Assembly: GCA_002365595.1 (NCBI GenBank)
Contig: DFAM01000008.1
Span: 1-23,071, forward strand
Length of the DNA stretch: 23,071 nt
Reading direction: 5' to 3'
Source of the DNA: Acinetobacter sp. UBA3106
Lineage (GTDB): Bacteria > Pseudomonadota > Gammaproteobacteria > Pseudomonadales > Moraxellaceae
Shown: positions 14,562 through 22,439 of the stretch, one piece after another
How the letters are laid out: the number at the start of each line of letters is the position of its first letter
Numbering within the stretch: position 1 is the stretch's first letter
Notes under the pieces: model-generated
Database searches by the model: none
Told to the model about the DNA's origin: nothing
The model's input: the letters and a program-made list of their open reading frames with translations, nothing else
Made by a program: the position numbers and the translations under genes

Positions 14562-15293
14562 ATGATTAATCAATTATCTTTTTGGAAAAAATGCGTTCTT
14601 GCTGCTGTACTCCCTATCAGCGCTGCCCATGCAGAAATTATCATTCATGGCACACGTGTTATTTACCCTTCAGATGCCAGAGAAATCACCTTACAAGTGA
14701 GTAACAGTGGGGAAAAGCCTTCGCTGGTTCAAGCCTGGATTGATAATGGCGATGCCCAAAGCACGCCCGATCAAAGCAAAGTTCCGTTTATGATTACCCC
14801 GCCTATTTCTCGTGTCGATCCGAATAAAGGACAATCGCTCAGAATTACAGCATTACCGAATGCGGCGCAGTTGAATCAAACCCAGGAAACCCTGTACTGG
14901 TTAAATGTTTTAGACATTCCACCAAAACCGACCAGCAAAAACCAAAAAGCTGAAGATAGCGATAACTTTTTACAGTTGGCGATTCGTTCACGAATTAAAT
15001 TCTTTTATCGTCCTGCAGGAATGAAAGAAAATGCTGAACAGGCACCGACAAAGCTACAATGGAAGATTCAGGCCAATACCCTTGAAGTGAAGAATCCCAC
15101 GCCTTTTCATATTACCTTGACCTCTGTTTTGCAACAGCAAGGTGCACAGCGTATTGAAACGCTTCCTGAAGGACTCGTGTTGAAACCTTTTAGTAGCGAA
15201 AAAATAGTCTTAAAAACCACCAATACTGAAAAAATGACTTTTACCACCATCAATGACTTTGGTGGCCGTGTAGAGCACAACATTAAACTTTAA
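14562..15293 (+). CDS. Periplasmic pilus chaperone (PapD/FimC family)
   Basis: Binds pilin subunits as they leave the Sec channel, completes their immunoglobulin fold with its G1 strand and hands them to the usher. I choose ATG 14562 (MINQLSFWKK; 243 residues), preceded by GGTGG; a TTG start upstream would lie inside the palindrome. The signal peptide ends Ala-His-Ala24. Mature residue 8 is Arg in HGTRVIYP, matching the subunit-anchoring Arg8 of FimC, and the second anchoring Lys is in RSRIKFFYRP (residue 146). The family signature ETLYWLNVLDIPPKP is intact. The C-terminal domain with NPTPFHITLTSV is typical. It is followed by the usher after 50 bp. Confidence 0.95.
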   Translation: MINQLSFWKKCVLAAVLPISAAHAEIIIHGTRVIYPSDAREITLQVSNSGEKPSLVQAWIDNGDAQSTPDQSKVPFMITPPISRVDPNKGQSLRITALPNAAQLNQTQETLYWLNVLDIPPKPTSKNQKAEDSDNFLQLAIRSRIKFFYRPAGMKENAEQAPTKLQWKIQANTLEVKNPTPFHITLTSVLQQQGAQRIETLPEGLVLKPFSSEKIVLKTTNTEKMTFTTINDFGGRVEHNIKL

Positions 15294-15343
15294 TCAAGTA
15301 TTCAAAAGTTTGCTGGATATCCCTGCATTTACAGGCAGAAATT

Positions 15344-17887
15344 ATGTATAAACAACACCATATCTTCAACTGGCAGCGTATTCGATGTTATGTTGCGTAT
15401 GGTGTATTGACGTTATGCATTCCTGTATCCACGCATGCTTTGGAAGATGTAAACTCCACCAATCAAGAAGCTGAGTTCGATACCACTTTCCTGATTGGTG
15501 AGGCTAAAAAAATTGATATTGACCGCTTTAAATATGGCAATCCTATTCTCGCGGGTGAATACAGTGTCGATATTTATGTGAATGGCAACTGGTTTGGCAA
15601 ACGCCATCTGGTGTTTAAATCGAGCGACAGTAAAGAAAATGCCTTTACCTGCTTTACCGCAGCGAAACTGCTGGAATTTGGGGTCAAACAGGAAGTACTG
15701 CAACATAAAAATGCTGATCCAGATTCGCAAAGCTGCCTTCGCATTGAACAATGGATCGATCAGGCCAGCTATGAATTTGACACGTCCAAACTGCGTCTGG
15801 ATATTTCCATTCCTCAAGTGGCTATTGAGAAAAATGCACAAGGTTATGTCGATCCAAGCGTATGGGATCGCGGTATTAATGCAGGATTTCTCTCCTACAA
15901 TGCCAGTGTGTATAGAACCACGGATAAACTTGAGAACAATCAAGAACGCATAAACGCTTTTACCTCCATTAATGCCGGAGCCAATCTAGGCGGCTGGCAA
16001 TTGCGTCACAATGGGCAATGGCTCTGGCAGGATCAGGCAGAAAGTCAGGATTCATCATCCAGCTATGAAGTCATAAATAGCTATGTACAGCGCGCCTTCC
16101 CCAAATACCGTGGAGTACTCACCCTGGGTGATCATTTTACCGATGGTGAAATTTTTGACTCATTTGGTTATCGCGGAATAGATTTTACCAGTGATGACCG
16201 TATGCTTCCCAATAGCATGATTGGTTATGCGCCTCGTATTCGCGGCAATGCCAAATCCAATGCCAAAGTTGAAATACGCCAGCAGGGACAATTAATTTAT
16301 CAAACCAGCGTTGCACCCGGTCATTTTGAAATAAATGATTTATATCCGACCGGATTTGGCGGCGAACTTGAAGTTTCAGTTATTGAAGCCAATGGACAGA
16401 TTCAGCGTTTTTCAGTGCCCTATTCTTCTGTAGTACAAATGCTTCGTCCTGGATTAAGCCGCTACTCGATTACTGCAGGGCAATTTCGTGATCAAGATAT
16501 GGATTCAGCGCCCTGGATTGTGCAAGCAAAATATCAACGCGGTTTAAACAATTACCTGACGACTTATGCAGGAATTCAAGCCGCAGAACGTTATTCCGCA
16601 GCTACCTTAGGCAGCGCTTTTGCTACACCCATCGGCGCGATTGCTCTGGATATTACCCAGTCAAATATGGACTTTGATTATCGACCGAAGGCTTCAGGTC
16701 AAAGTTACCGGATCAGCTACAGTAAACTCATCAGCTCGACAGATACCAATTTCACGCTTGCGGCTTATCGTTATTCGACTGAAAATTTCTTTAAATTACG
16801 TGATGCCCTTATTTCGCAACAACTGGATGAAAAAAGCATAAGTTCTGAAAATATAGGAAAGCAGCGCAGCGAATTCCAGATCACGCTCAATCAGGGTTTG
16901 CCTACCGGCTGGGGCAACATTTATGTACTGGGGTCTCTGGTTGATTACTGGAATAAAAATGAAACCACCCGTCAGTATCAATTAGGTTATAGCAATAATT
17001 GGGGACGTTTAAGCTATTCGGTTTCTGCGCTCAAAAAACAGGTTCAAAATGAAGTGAGCAAACAAAGCCGTGATGACACCGAATATATGCTCAGCCTTTC
17101 CATGCCACTCAGCTTTAAAAAACATTCAATCAATATTAATTCGATGAGCACTAAAACCACCCAGACTCTAGGTGTAAATGCGGTAGTCAATGAACGTTTG
17201 AGTTATGGTGCGACTGCTTCTGGTGAATTTGATGATGCTGCTAATTTGAATGTCAATGCACAGTACCGCACCAATGCCATTACCCTGGGTGGCTCGTATA
17301 GTTATTCAGATACGTTCGACCAGATCATGCTGAATGCCCGCGGTAATATTGTGGCACATAAAAAAGGCCTGTTATTCGCTCCCGACCAGGGCCAAACCAT
17401 GGTTTTGGTCTACGCACCCAATGCAAGTGGGGCAAAAGTAAATAATGGCGTGGGACTCAATATTAATAAATCGGGCTATGCGGTCGTTCCTTATGTCACA
17501 CCCTATCGCCTGAATGATATCAGCCTTGACCCGCAAAATATGTCAACCAATGTGGAACTGGAAGAAACCAGTCAACGTATTGCGCCATTTGCCGGTGCCA
17601 TTGCACAAGTCAGTTTTGCCACTAAATCGGGTAAAGCCATCTATATTCAAAGCACTCAGGCCAATGGTGTCTCCCTTCCTTTTGCATCTGATGTTTATGA
17701 CAGTCAAGGTCAAAATATAGGTATGGTCGCACAAGGCAGTTTGGTTTATTTACGTAGCAATACCTTAACGGACCGTATCCAGATTAAATGGGGTGAAGCT
17801 GAAGATCAGCAATGTCATCTTCAATATGATGTGTCTAAAATGCCCAATGATCAGAACATTTTAATGACGGAGACAATATGCCGGTAA
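15344..17887 (+). CDS. Outer-membrane fimbrial usher (FimD/PapC family)
   Basis: Beta-barrel pore that recruits chaperone-subunit complexes, catalyses donor-strand exchange and secretes the pilus. It has 847 residues, normal for the family. A signal peptide is present with a likely cut after Thr-His-Ala32. The N-terminal periplasmic domain (about 44-185) starts EFDTTFLIGEAKKIDIDRF and contains GEYSVDIYVNG and a probable Cys103-Cys131 pair. A 24-strand barrel follows, interrupted by the plug domain around residues 300-365 (SNAKVEIRQQGQLIYQT, then LYPTGFGGELEVSVIEA). The C-terminal domains carry GVGLNINKSGYAVVPYVTPY and a final cysteine pair, Cys824 and Cys846. The last 10 bp overlap the adhesin gene, so translation is probably coupled. 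Confidence 0.97.
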   Translation: MYKQHHIFNWQRIRCYVAYGVLTLCIPVSTHALEDVNSTNQEAEFDTTFLIGEAKKIDIDRFKYGNPILAGEYSVDIYVNGNWFGKRHLVFKSSDSKENAFTCFTAAKLLEFGVKQEVLQHKNADPDSQSCLRIEQWIDQASYEFDTSKLRLDISIPQVAIEKNAQGYVDPSVWDRGINAGFLSYNASVYRTTDKLENNQERINAFTSINAGANLGGWQLRHNGQWLWQDQAESQDSSSSYEVINSYVQRAFPKYRGVLTLGDHFTDGEIFDSFGYRGIDFTSDDRMLPNSMIGYAPRIRGNAKSNAKVEIRQQGQLIYQTSVAPGHFEINDLYPTGFGGELEVSVIEANGQIQRFSVPYSSVVQMLRPGLSRYSITAGQFRDQDMDSAPWIVQAKYQRGLNNYLTTYAGIQAAERYSAATLGSAFATPIGAIALDITQSNMDFDYRPKASGQSYRISYSKLISSTDTNFTLAAYRYSTENFFKLRDALISQQLDEKSISSENIGKQRSEFQITLNQGLPTGWGNIYVLGSLVDYWNKNETTRQYQLGYSNNWGRLSYSVSALKKQVQNEVSKQSRDDTEYMLSLSMPLSFKKHSININSMSTKTTQTLGVNAVVNERLSYGATASGEFDDAANLNVNAQYRTNAITLGGSYSYSDTFDQIMLNARGNIVAHKKGLLFAPDQGQTMVLVYAPNASGAKVNNGVGLNINKSGYAVVPYVTPYRLNDISLDPQNMSTNVELEETSQRIAPFAGAIAQVSFATKSGKAIYIQSTQANGVSLPFASDVYDSQGQNIGMVAQGSLVYLRSNTLTDRIQIKWGEAEDQQCHLQYDVSKMPNDQNILMTETICR

Positions 17888-18906
17888 ATTACAAGTTATT
17901 CAGTAATGTACTGTTTTGCATCTTGGGTTTGGGCATATCCCAGCACGGTGCTGCATTCTGTTATGATGCCACTTTAGGCTGGGGAAGTCTGACTTCAGTT
18001 GATGTCAATATGGCGGTCGGACGTGTTGTAGTCAAACCTAGCGATGCAGTAGGTACTATTTTACGTAAAGCGACATTTCCTATTGTTCCCAATAATTCAA
18101 GAGTTCGCTGTACCTCTTATTCCGATAAAATTTATGCCGATATTAAACAGGGTTATTCTTTAAGTGTTTTAGGACAAAATATTTACAATACCAATATTCC
18201 CGGTATTGGCATCCGCTTATATCGAGAAGCCGAAGATAGTGCTAACTTTTCAGGCTACTATCCTTACCAAAAAAATCTTGATCCTTTAATTCCCTACAGT
18301 CTGGGACAAGGTTATTTTGTGGTAGAAATTATTAAAACCTTAAATAACTCAGGTTCAGGTAGCCTCGTTCCAGGTTTATACAGCAGCTACTATGTTTCTG
18401 GTCTTGAAAACAAGCCCTTATTAACCAGTACGGTTTATGGCAACGCGATTACTATTGCTTCATCTTCATGTGAAATTCAAGGCAACATCAACAAAACCAT
18501 CACCCTGCCCAGCGTAAAAAAATCAGACTTTAAGGGTGTAGGCAGCACTCAGGGCGAACAGACCTTTGATGTCGATATTTTGTGTAATGGCGGAAGCAAC
18601 AATACGGGCGTCAATGTGGAAAGTAGAATTGGCCTCAGCTTTGATTATCCAGCTGAGACCAACACTACAAATGTCTTAGCCAATACAGCGACGACTTCAA
18701 AAGCCAATGGTGTGGGCGTACAACTTTTAATGAGTGATCAAAATAAAGTTATTAGTAAAGGTGAAAAAATTAATGTCGGCAATGTAAATTCGAACCAGAT
18801 TCGCCAATATAATTTGCCCATGAAAGCACGTTATTATCAGACAAATAGTGAAGTTTCCGCAGGAAATGTAAAAGCTATGGCAACCATCACAATCACGTAT
18901 GATTAA
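17878..18906 (+). CDS. Two-domain fimbrial tip adhesin
   Basis: Probable pilus tip subunit: a secreted 342-residue protein with a receptor-binding front and a pilin rear. The signal peptide runs to about residue 26. The first domain (about 27-190) has Cys28 and Cys78 and no recognisable lectin signature, so its ligand is unknown. The second (about 192-342) is a type 1-like pilin domain: SSSCEIQGNINKTITLPSV with Cys198, partner Cys236 (DVDILCNGG), and the C-terminal strand MATITITYD with a penultimate Tyr. It has no donor strand of its own ahead of the first domain, as expected for a tip subunit such as FimH. The start overlaps the usher by 10 bp and is preceded by GGAG. It is the likely last gene of the polycistronic pilus mRNA, with no terminator visible before the next gene. 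Confidence 0.9.
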   Translation: MPVNYKLFSNVLFCILGLGISQHGAAFCYDATLGWGSLTSVDVNMAVGRVVVKPSDAVGTILRKATFPIVPNNSRVRCTSYSDKIYADIKQGYSLSVLGQNIYNTNIPGIGIRLYREAEDSANFSGYYPYQKNLDPLIPYSLGQGYFVVEIIKTLNNSGSGSLVPGLYSSYYVSGLENKPLLTSTVYGNAITIASSSCEIQGNINKTITLPSVKKSDFKGVGSTQGEQTFDVDILCNGGSNNTGVNVESRIGLSFDYPAETNTTNVLANTATTSKANGVGVQLLMSDQNKVISKGEKINVGNVNSNQIRQYNLPMKARYYQTNSEVSAGNVKAMATITITYD

Positions 18907-18957
18907 TTGACCTGCATCACACTTTATCAATTATTTTCATATAGAATTCAAAACAAC

Positions 18958-18986
18958 TTGATTTTAGTAATATGTAAAGGTATTTA
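18958..18986 (+). promoter_or_regulatory. Weak candidate promoter of the 98-residue secreted protein
   Basis: TTGATT (18958-18963) and TATTTA (18981-18986) are 17 bp apart in the 114-bp gap after the adhesin gene. Read-through from the pilus operon is an equally good explanation for expression. Confidence 0.3.
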
Positions 18987-19020
18987 TTAACTATAGAGCA
19001 TCTCTTCTAAGGATTGTGAG

Positions 19021-19317
19021 ATGAAGTTAATAAAATACTTTTCTGGTTTTTTTTGTGCCGCTGTGTTGTGTAATAGTACCGTCGGACATGCTGAAAATAT
19101 TGAGTTTCAGGGCAATATTGTAGAGTTTAGCTGTGCAGAAAATTCACAAAATAAAGACTGTAAAAATATTTACGTTTTAGCCTCAGACCTTCGCCAACTT
19201 TCAAATATAAATACGCAGGCTAAAATTTTAAAAAATTCCAACAATGAGATCGCTCAACTACAAGTTGAAAATCTTAATCAAGGCTTACATAAAGTTTTAT
19301 TGATCAATTATTATTAA
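19021..19317 (+). CDS. Small secreted pilin-like fragment or accessory protein (98 aa)
   Basis: No named family. The start is firm: AAGGA sits seven bases ahead of the ATG. A Sec signal peptide ends at Gly-His-Ala24, leaving 74 residues. The mature front, ENIEFQGNIVEFSC, has the same layout as the mature major pilin (ADGTITINGLVTDKTC): an alternating hydrophobic strand, a Gly, then Val and the first Cys. After Cys38 comes Cys47, and the protein ends HKVLLINYY, reminiscent of a pilin last strand. It is about half the size of a pilin domain, and no second half or frameshift remnant follows, because a terminator comes immediately. Its position directly after the adhesin gene suggests a pilus accessory role (initiator, terminator or regulator of assembly), but this is inference. 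Confidence 0.75.
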   Translation: MKLIKYFSGFFCAAVLCNSTVGHAENIEFQGNIVEFSCAENSQNKDCKNIYVLASDLRQLSNINTQAKILKNSNNEIAQLQVENLNQGLHKVLLINYY

Positions 19318-19322
19318 CCTTT

Positions 19323-19357
19323 AAAAAAAAGAATGAGCTTAAAGCTCATTCTTTTTT
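19323..19357. terminator. Bidirectional terminator after the pilus locus
   Basis: Stem GAATGAGC (19331-19338) / GCTCATTC (19344-19351) flanked by A8 and T6. It serves the 98-residue gene on the plus strand and the 37-residue gene at 19376-19489 on the minus strand. Confidence 0.92.
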
Positions 19358-19375
19358 GCTATAAATCGAATTAAA

Positions 19376-19489
19376 TTAAAGTGATTTATTGACCCCACAC
19401 TTTCTGCATTCCTTATGTTCCCCAATTTCTTCCATGTGTTCATATTCATACACATGTAAGCAAAATAATTTCATAAGTAATTGAAGCAT
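19376..19489 (-). CDS. 37-residue putative zinc-binding microprotein
   Basis: A short frame starting MLQLLMKLFCLHVYEYEH and ending ECRKCGVNKSL. Support: AAGGGAG eight bases ahead of the ATG is an almost ideal ribosome site, the stop is TAA, and a bidirectional terminator lies about 20 bp after it. Cys10-x-His12 and Cys28-x2-Cys31-Gly form a plausible four-ligand zinc site (C-x-H-x15-C-x2-C). The first nine residues are hydrophobic, and the body is acidic, with two Tyr-Glu repeats. Small proteins with a CxH...CxxCG pattern occur in many bacteria and phages with unknown roles. The alternative, a chance frame, is unlikely given signals at both ends but cannot be excluded. Confidence 0.62.
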   Translation of the reverse strand: MLQLLMKLFCLHVYEYEHMEEIGEHKECRKCGVNKSL

Positions 19490-19504
19490 TTTCCAAACTC
19501 CCTT

Positions 19505-19834
19505 CTGATTGTTTTAAAAAATTCGGCTTTTTTTTAAAAATATTTCATCCCGAAACATCAATATGATCAAAAAAAGATCACTCTTATTTATTACCATATT
19601 TTTATAATAATTCAAATAACTTAAACTTAATTTTTCAAGAAAATTACAAAATAAAAATTCCATTTCAATCTTTAAACTAGCAGGATTAAGTTTGCCGAAA
19701 GGAAATCTTAAATAAATCCAGAATGTTCATATTTATGAAAAATAGTTGAATCTAAAGATATTTGGATATAACGCAGGATACACAGCTTAAATCATTAACC
19801 AATAGGTAAAATTAAACCGGAGCTCAGCCAGATG
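19505..19834. other. AT-rich intergenic region
   Basis: No gene is supported. It may hold the promoter of the 37-residue gene (minus-strand TTGAAT, 16 bp, TAATAA around 19590-19617), and a small GATC-A7-GATC hairpin lies near 19564-19578. The rest is A/T-rich and featureless. Confidence 0.4.
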
Positions 19835-19873
19835 TTCTGGTCTTGGAAAAATCTCCTGTTCCCAAGACCAGAA
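19835..19873. repeat. Strong hairpin downstream of the MFS transporter gene
   Basis: Perfect 12-bp inverted repeat TTCTGGTCTTGG (19835-19846) / CCAAGACCAGAA (19862-19873) with a 15-base loop. It lies 53 bp after the minus-strand MFS stop. Neither side has a T-tract. The minus-strand loop reads GAACAGGAGATTTTT. It may be a 3' stabilising or Rho-associated hairpin, part of an sRNA, or a protein site. Confidence 0.7.
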
Positions 19874-19925
19874 AGAAGGCTTCATTTCACTGTTCAATGA
19901 TTTAATTGGTTAAATTATATGGATA

Positions 19926-21278
19926 TTAAGGACGGGATAAGTCCGTTTCTGCAGCATTTTTTACCGTTACTTTGGCGTGGGGAATGCTGAACTTATCACG
20001 CTTCATAAAACACGTACAGAAGATCGCAAATATAGCCATGCCTATAATGTAGTTAATAATCAAATGAGGACTGCCCTCACCCACACTTAACAGCTTAGTG
20101 GCAATCAGGGGAGCTAAGCCTCCGCCAATGACTCCGGCGAACTGCACAGAAATTGAAATGCCGCTATATCGAATTTCAGTCGGGAATTGTCGGGCGAATA
20201 ACTGCGATTGCGGTGCATACATCAGCGGGAAAACCACACCAATGGCGAGTACGATTGCAGTCCAGACCAAGAGTGGGTCTTTGGTATCCAACATACTGAA
20301 AAATGGATAGCAATAAAGTGCAAGGACCACCAGACCAAACATGAACATATTCCTTTGACCCATCTTATCCGAGAGATGTCCGAATAAAGGTGTCATAATC
20401 ATAATCAAGCCACCTCCGCAAATCGTGGCAAATAGAATGTCTTGACGGGGAATTCCGAGTTTTGTCGTGGTATAGGCGAGTGCGAAGGTGGAAGCAATAT
20501 AGAACCATGCATTCTCAGCGGCACGCGCAAAAATAATGGTTAAAAGCTCTCGTGGATGATTTTTAAACACTTGCAAAGCCGGTACCTTAATTTCTTGTGC
20601 CTGGTCTTTCACTTTTTCAAAATCTGGGGACTCAGGTACTTTGACCCGGATATACCAGCCCACCCCTAACAGGACAATACTGGCAACGAATGGAATTCGC
20701 CATCCCCAGCTAAATAGGCTGGCTTCTGGCAACATAGACACCAATCCAAGCGCGATTGATGCAAGCATGAGTCCACCACCTGCACTGGCCTGAGGTAAAC
20801 TGCCCCAAAATCCTTTGCCTCCCTCGGGTGCATGTTCAACTGCCATTAAAACGGCACCGCCCCATTCTCCTCCCATAGCCATGCCCTGAATGAAGCGCAG
20901 GATAACCAGACATACCGTAGCCCAATAGCCGATACTTTCATAAGTCGGCAATAAACCAATGAGTACGGTGGGAATACCCATCATAATTAAAGTAGTTAAT
21001 AACATGGCTTTACGGCCAATTTTGTCTCCAAAATGACCAAACACAATTCCGCCTAAAGGTCGGCCAATAAACCCCACTGCATAAGTCGCAAATGCAGCCA
21101 TTACACCCATCAATGGATCTAGATTAGGAAAGAAAAGTTTATTGAAAATTAGTGCGGCCGCGGCACCGTAAATAAAAAAATCGTACCATTCAATAGTGGT
21201 GCCGACCATACTGGATACACCCGCCAAACGGTGCGAAGACTTCTTAGTTTGAGACTGTGGTGGTTGTTCGGGTTTCAT
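19926..21278 (-). CDS. MFS transporter, metabolite:H+ symporter (MHS) family
   Basis: Twelve-helix inner-membrane symporter of the ShiA/ProP-like MHS group, which imports carboxylates or betaines with protons. I choose ATG 21278 (MKPEQPPQSQ; 450 residues), preceded by GAGGGA at six bases; an ATG 33 bp upstream lacks a ribosome site. The MHS signature TTIEWYDFFIYGAAAAL opens helix 1. The loop 2-3 motif appears as GHFGDKIGRKAML, the motif RFIQGMAMGGEWGGAVL is typical, and a second GHLSDKMGQR marks the start of the C-terminal half. It is the last gene of an operon, 68 bp after the 3-hydroxyisobutyryl-CoA hydrolase, so its substrate may be a branched-chain acid or related compound (inference). 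Confidence 0.92.
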   Translation of the reverse strand: MKPEQPPQSQTKKSSHRLAGVSSMVGTTIEWYDFFIYGAAAALIFNKLFFPNLDPLMGVMAAFATYAVGFIGRPLGGIVFGHFGDKIGRKAMLLTTLIMMGIPTVLIGLLPTYESIGYWATVCLVILRFIQGMAMGGEWGGAVLMAVEHAPEGGKGFWGSLPQASAGGGLMLASIALGLVSMLPEASLFSWGWRIPFVASIVLLGVGWYIRVKVPESPDFEKVKDQAQEIKVPALQVFKNHPRELLTIIFARAAENAWFYIASTFALAYTTTKLGIPRQDILFATICGGGLIMIMTPLFGHLSDKMGQRNMFMFGLVVLALYCYPFFSMLDTKDPLLVWTAIVLAIGVVFPLMYAPQSQLFARQFPTEIRYSGISISVQFAGVIGGGLAPLIATKLLSVGEGSPHLIINYIIGMAIFAIFCTCFMKRDKFSIPHAKVTVKNAAETDLSRP

Positions 21279-21346
21279 ATCTATCCCTCTTATATTTTTG
21301 AGCATAGTCATCCATGACCCACTTCGTTATTTAAAATAAATTCCGA

Positions 21347-22414
21347 TTATTTATAACAAAGCGGATCTATCTGTTGCTGAGTCCATGCTGGCCAGATCTT
21401 TTGCAAGGTCTTTTCAAATTTTGCATTCTCGGTTCGCCATTTTGGATTTTTGTCCTTATCAATAATCAGTGCACGAACGCCTTCAATAAAGTCACCCTGC
21501 TCTAACCAGATATCTTGCAAGTCGCGTTCTAACTGCATGCATTTTTCCAATGATAGATTTTGACCGGTCTGCTGTAACTTCAAGCTGGTTTGCTTGGCCA
21601 TGACCGGACGCTGCTGCAAAATTGCCAGCATTTTATTAGCCCATTCCTGATCAGTTGTGTTACTTGCATGAGCAAGACTCTGTTCAATCTCCTCCAGGTC
21701 TTGATAGCCAAAATGCTGATTAATATGCTCTATACGTTTTTGCAGCTCGCTTTCTACCGGATGCGTAATATAGCCACTAATGATCTTTTGGATTTCTATC
21801 GGGTTTAATACCGGCGCTGCAATCAATGCCGCTTCCAGTTCAGCAAAACGCTCACTTGGCACATGATAATCCCCCAGATCCAGATACAGCGCATCACTGC
21901 TACTGATCTGCTCACCAGTCAATGCCATATAGACACCGACTTCATCCAGTCGGGACAGAAAATGCGTTGCACCGACATCCGGGAAAAAACCAATCGCAGT
22001 TTCGGGCATGGCAAAACGTGATTTTTCACTGCTCACTTTAATATGACAGGCCTGAGACAGTCCAAAGCCTCCACCCAGTACATAGCCATCCATCATCACG
22101 ATCACGGCCTTTGGAAAATTACGCAAGGTGCTCAGCATCTTATATTCAGTGGCAAAAAAATCCTGATATTGGGTATTGCCGGCCTGATAGCTGTCATACA
22201 GATAGCGGATGTCGCCTCCAGCACAAAACGCCTTGGGACTGTTGGAATTGATCAGAATCGCTTGTACCTGTGGTTCATGTCGCCACTGATCGAGTTGCGC
22301 CTGAATACCCTGAATCATCGACAAGGTTAAGGCATTTAAATGGCTGGTGCGGTCCAGGCTGATAATGCCCAGACCTCCTGCGACCCGAATCGCTAAATTA
22401 TTTTCATTACTCAT
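21347..22414 (-). CDS. 3-hydroxyisobutyryl-CoA hydrolase
   Basis: Crotonase-fold enzyme of valine degradation that hydrolyses 3-hydroxyisobutyryl-CoA to free 3-hydroxyisobutyrate and CoA. I choose ATG 22414 (MSNENNLAIRV), which gives 355 residues and has AGGAA ahead at good spacing; the frame extends 126 bp further but into the upstream gene. The two oxyanion-hole segments are AFCAGGDIR (62-70) and VLGGGFGLS (112-120). The family-specific stretch RFAMPETAIGFFPDVGATHFLS carries the catalytic Glu138 and Asp146; the PDVGAT form separates hydrolases from ordinary enoyl-CoA hydratases. The longer C-terminal region is typical of this subgroup. It lies 25 bp after the enoyl-CoA hydratase gene in the same operon, which supports a valine/isobutyrate route. 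Confidence 0.92.
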   Translation of the reverse strand: MSNENNLAIRVAGGLGIISLDRTSHLNALTLSMIQGIQAQLDQWRHEPQVQAILINSNSPKAFCAGGDIRYLYDSYQAGNTQYQDFFATEYKMLSTLRNFPKAVIVMMDGYVLGGGFGLSQACHIKVSSEKSRFAMPETAIGFFPDVGATHFLSRLDEVGVYMALTGEQISSSDALYLDLGDYHVPSERFAELEAALIAAPVLNPIEIQKIISGYITHPVESELQKRIEHINQHFGYQDLEEIEQSLAHASNTTDQEWANKMLAILQQRPVMAKQTSLKLQQTGQNLSLEKCMQLERDLQDIWLEQGDFIEGVRALIIDKDKNPKWRTENAKFEKTLQKIWPAWTQQQIDPLCYK

Positions 22415-22439
22415 TATTTTTGTTCCTATTATGAATTTC

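Noticed and set aside
15413..15943. 176-residue minus-strand frame inside the usher gene
   Set aside because: It overlaps the well-supported usher on the opposite strand and shows no domain.
19795..19913. TTAACCAAT / ATTGGTTAA outer repeat around the 19835 hairpin, as a possible mobile-element end
   Set aside because: Only 9 bp in AT-rich DNA, with no transposase, target duplication or cargo between the arms.
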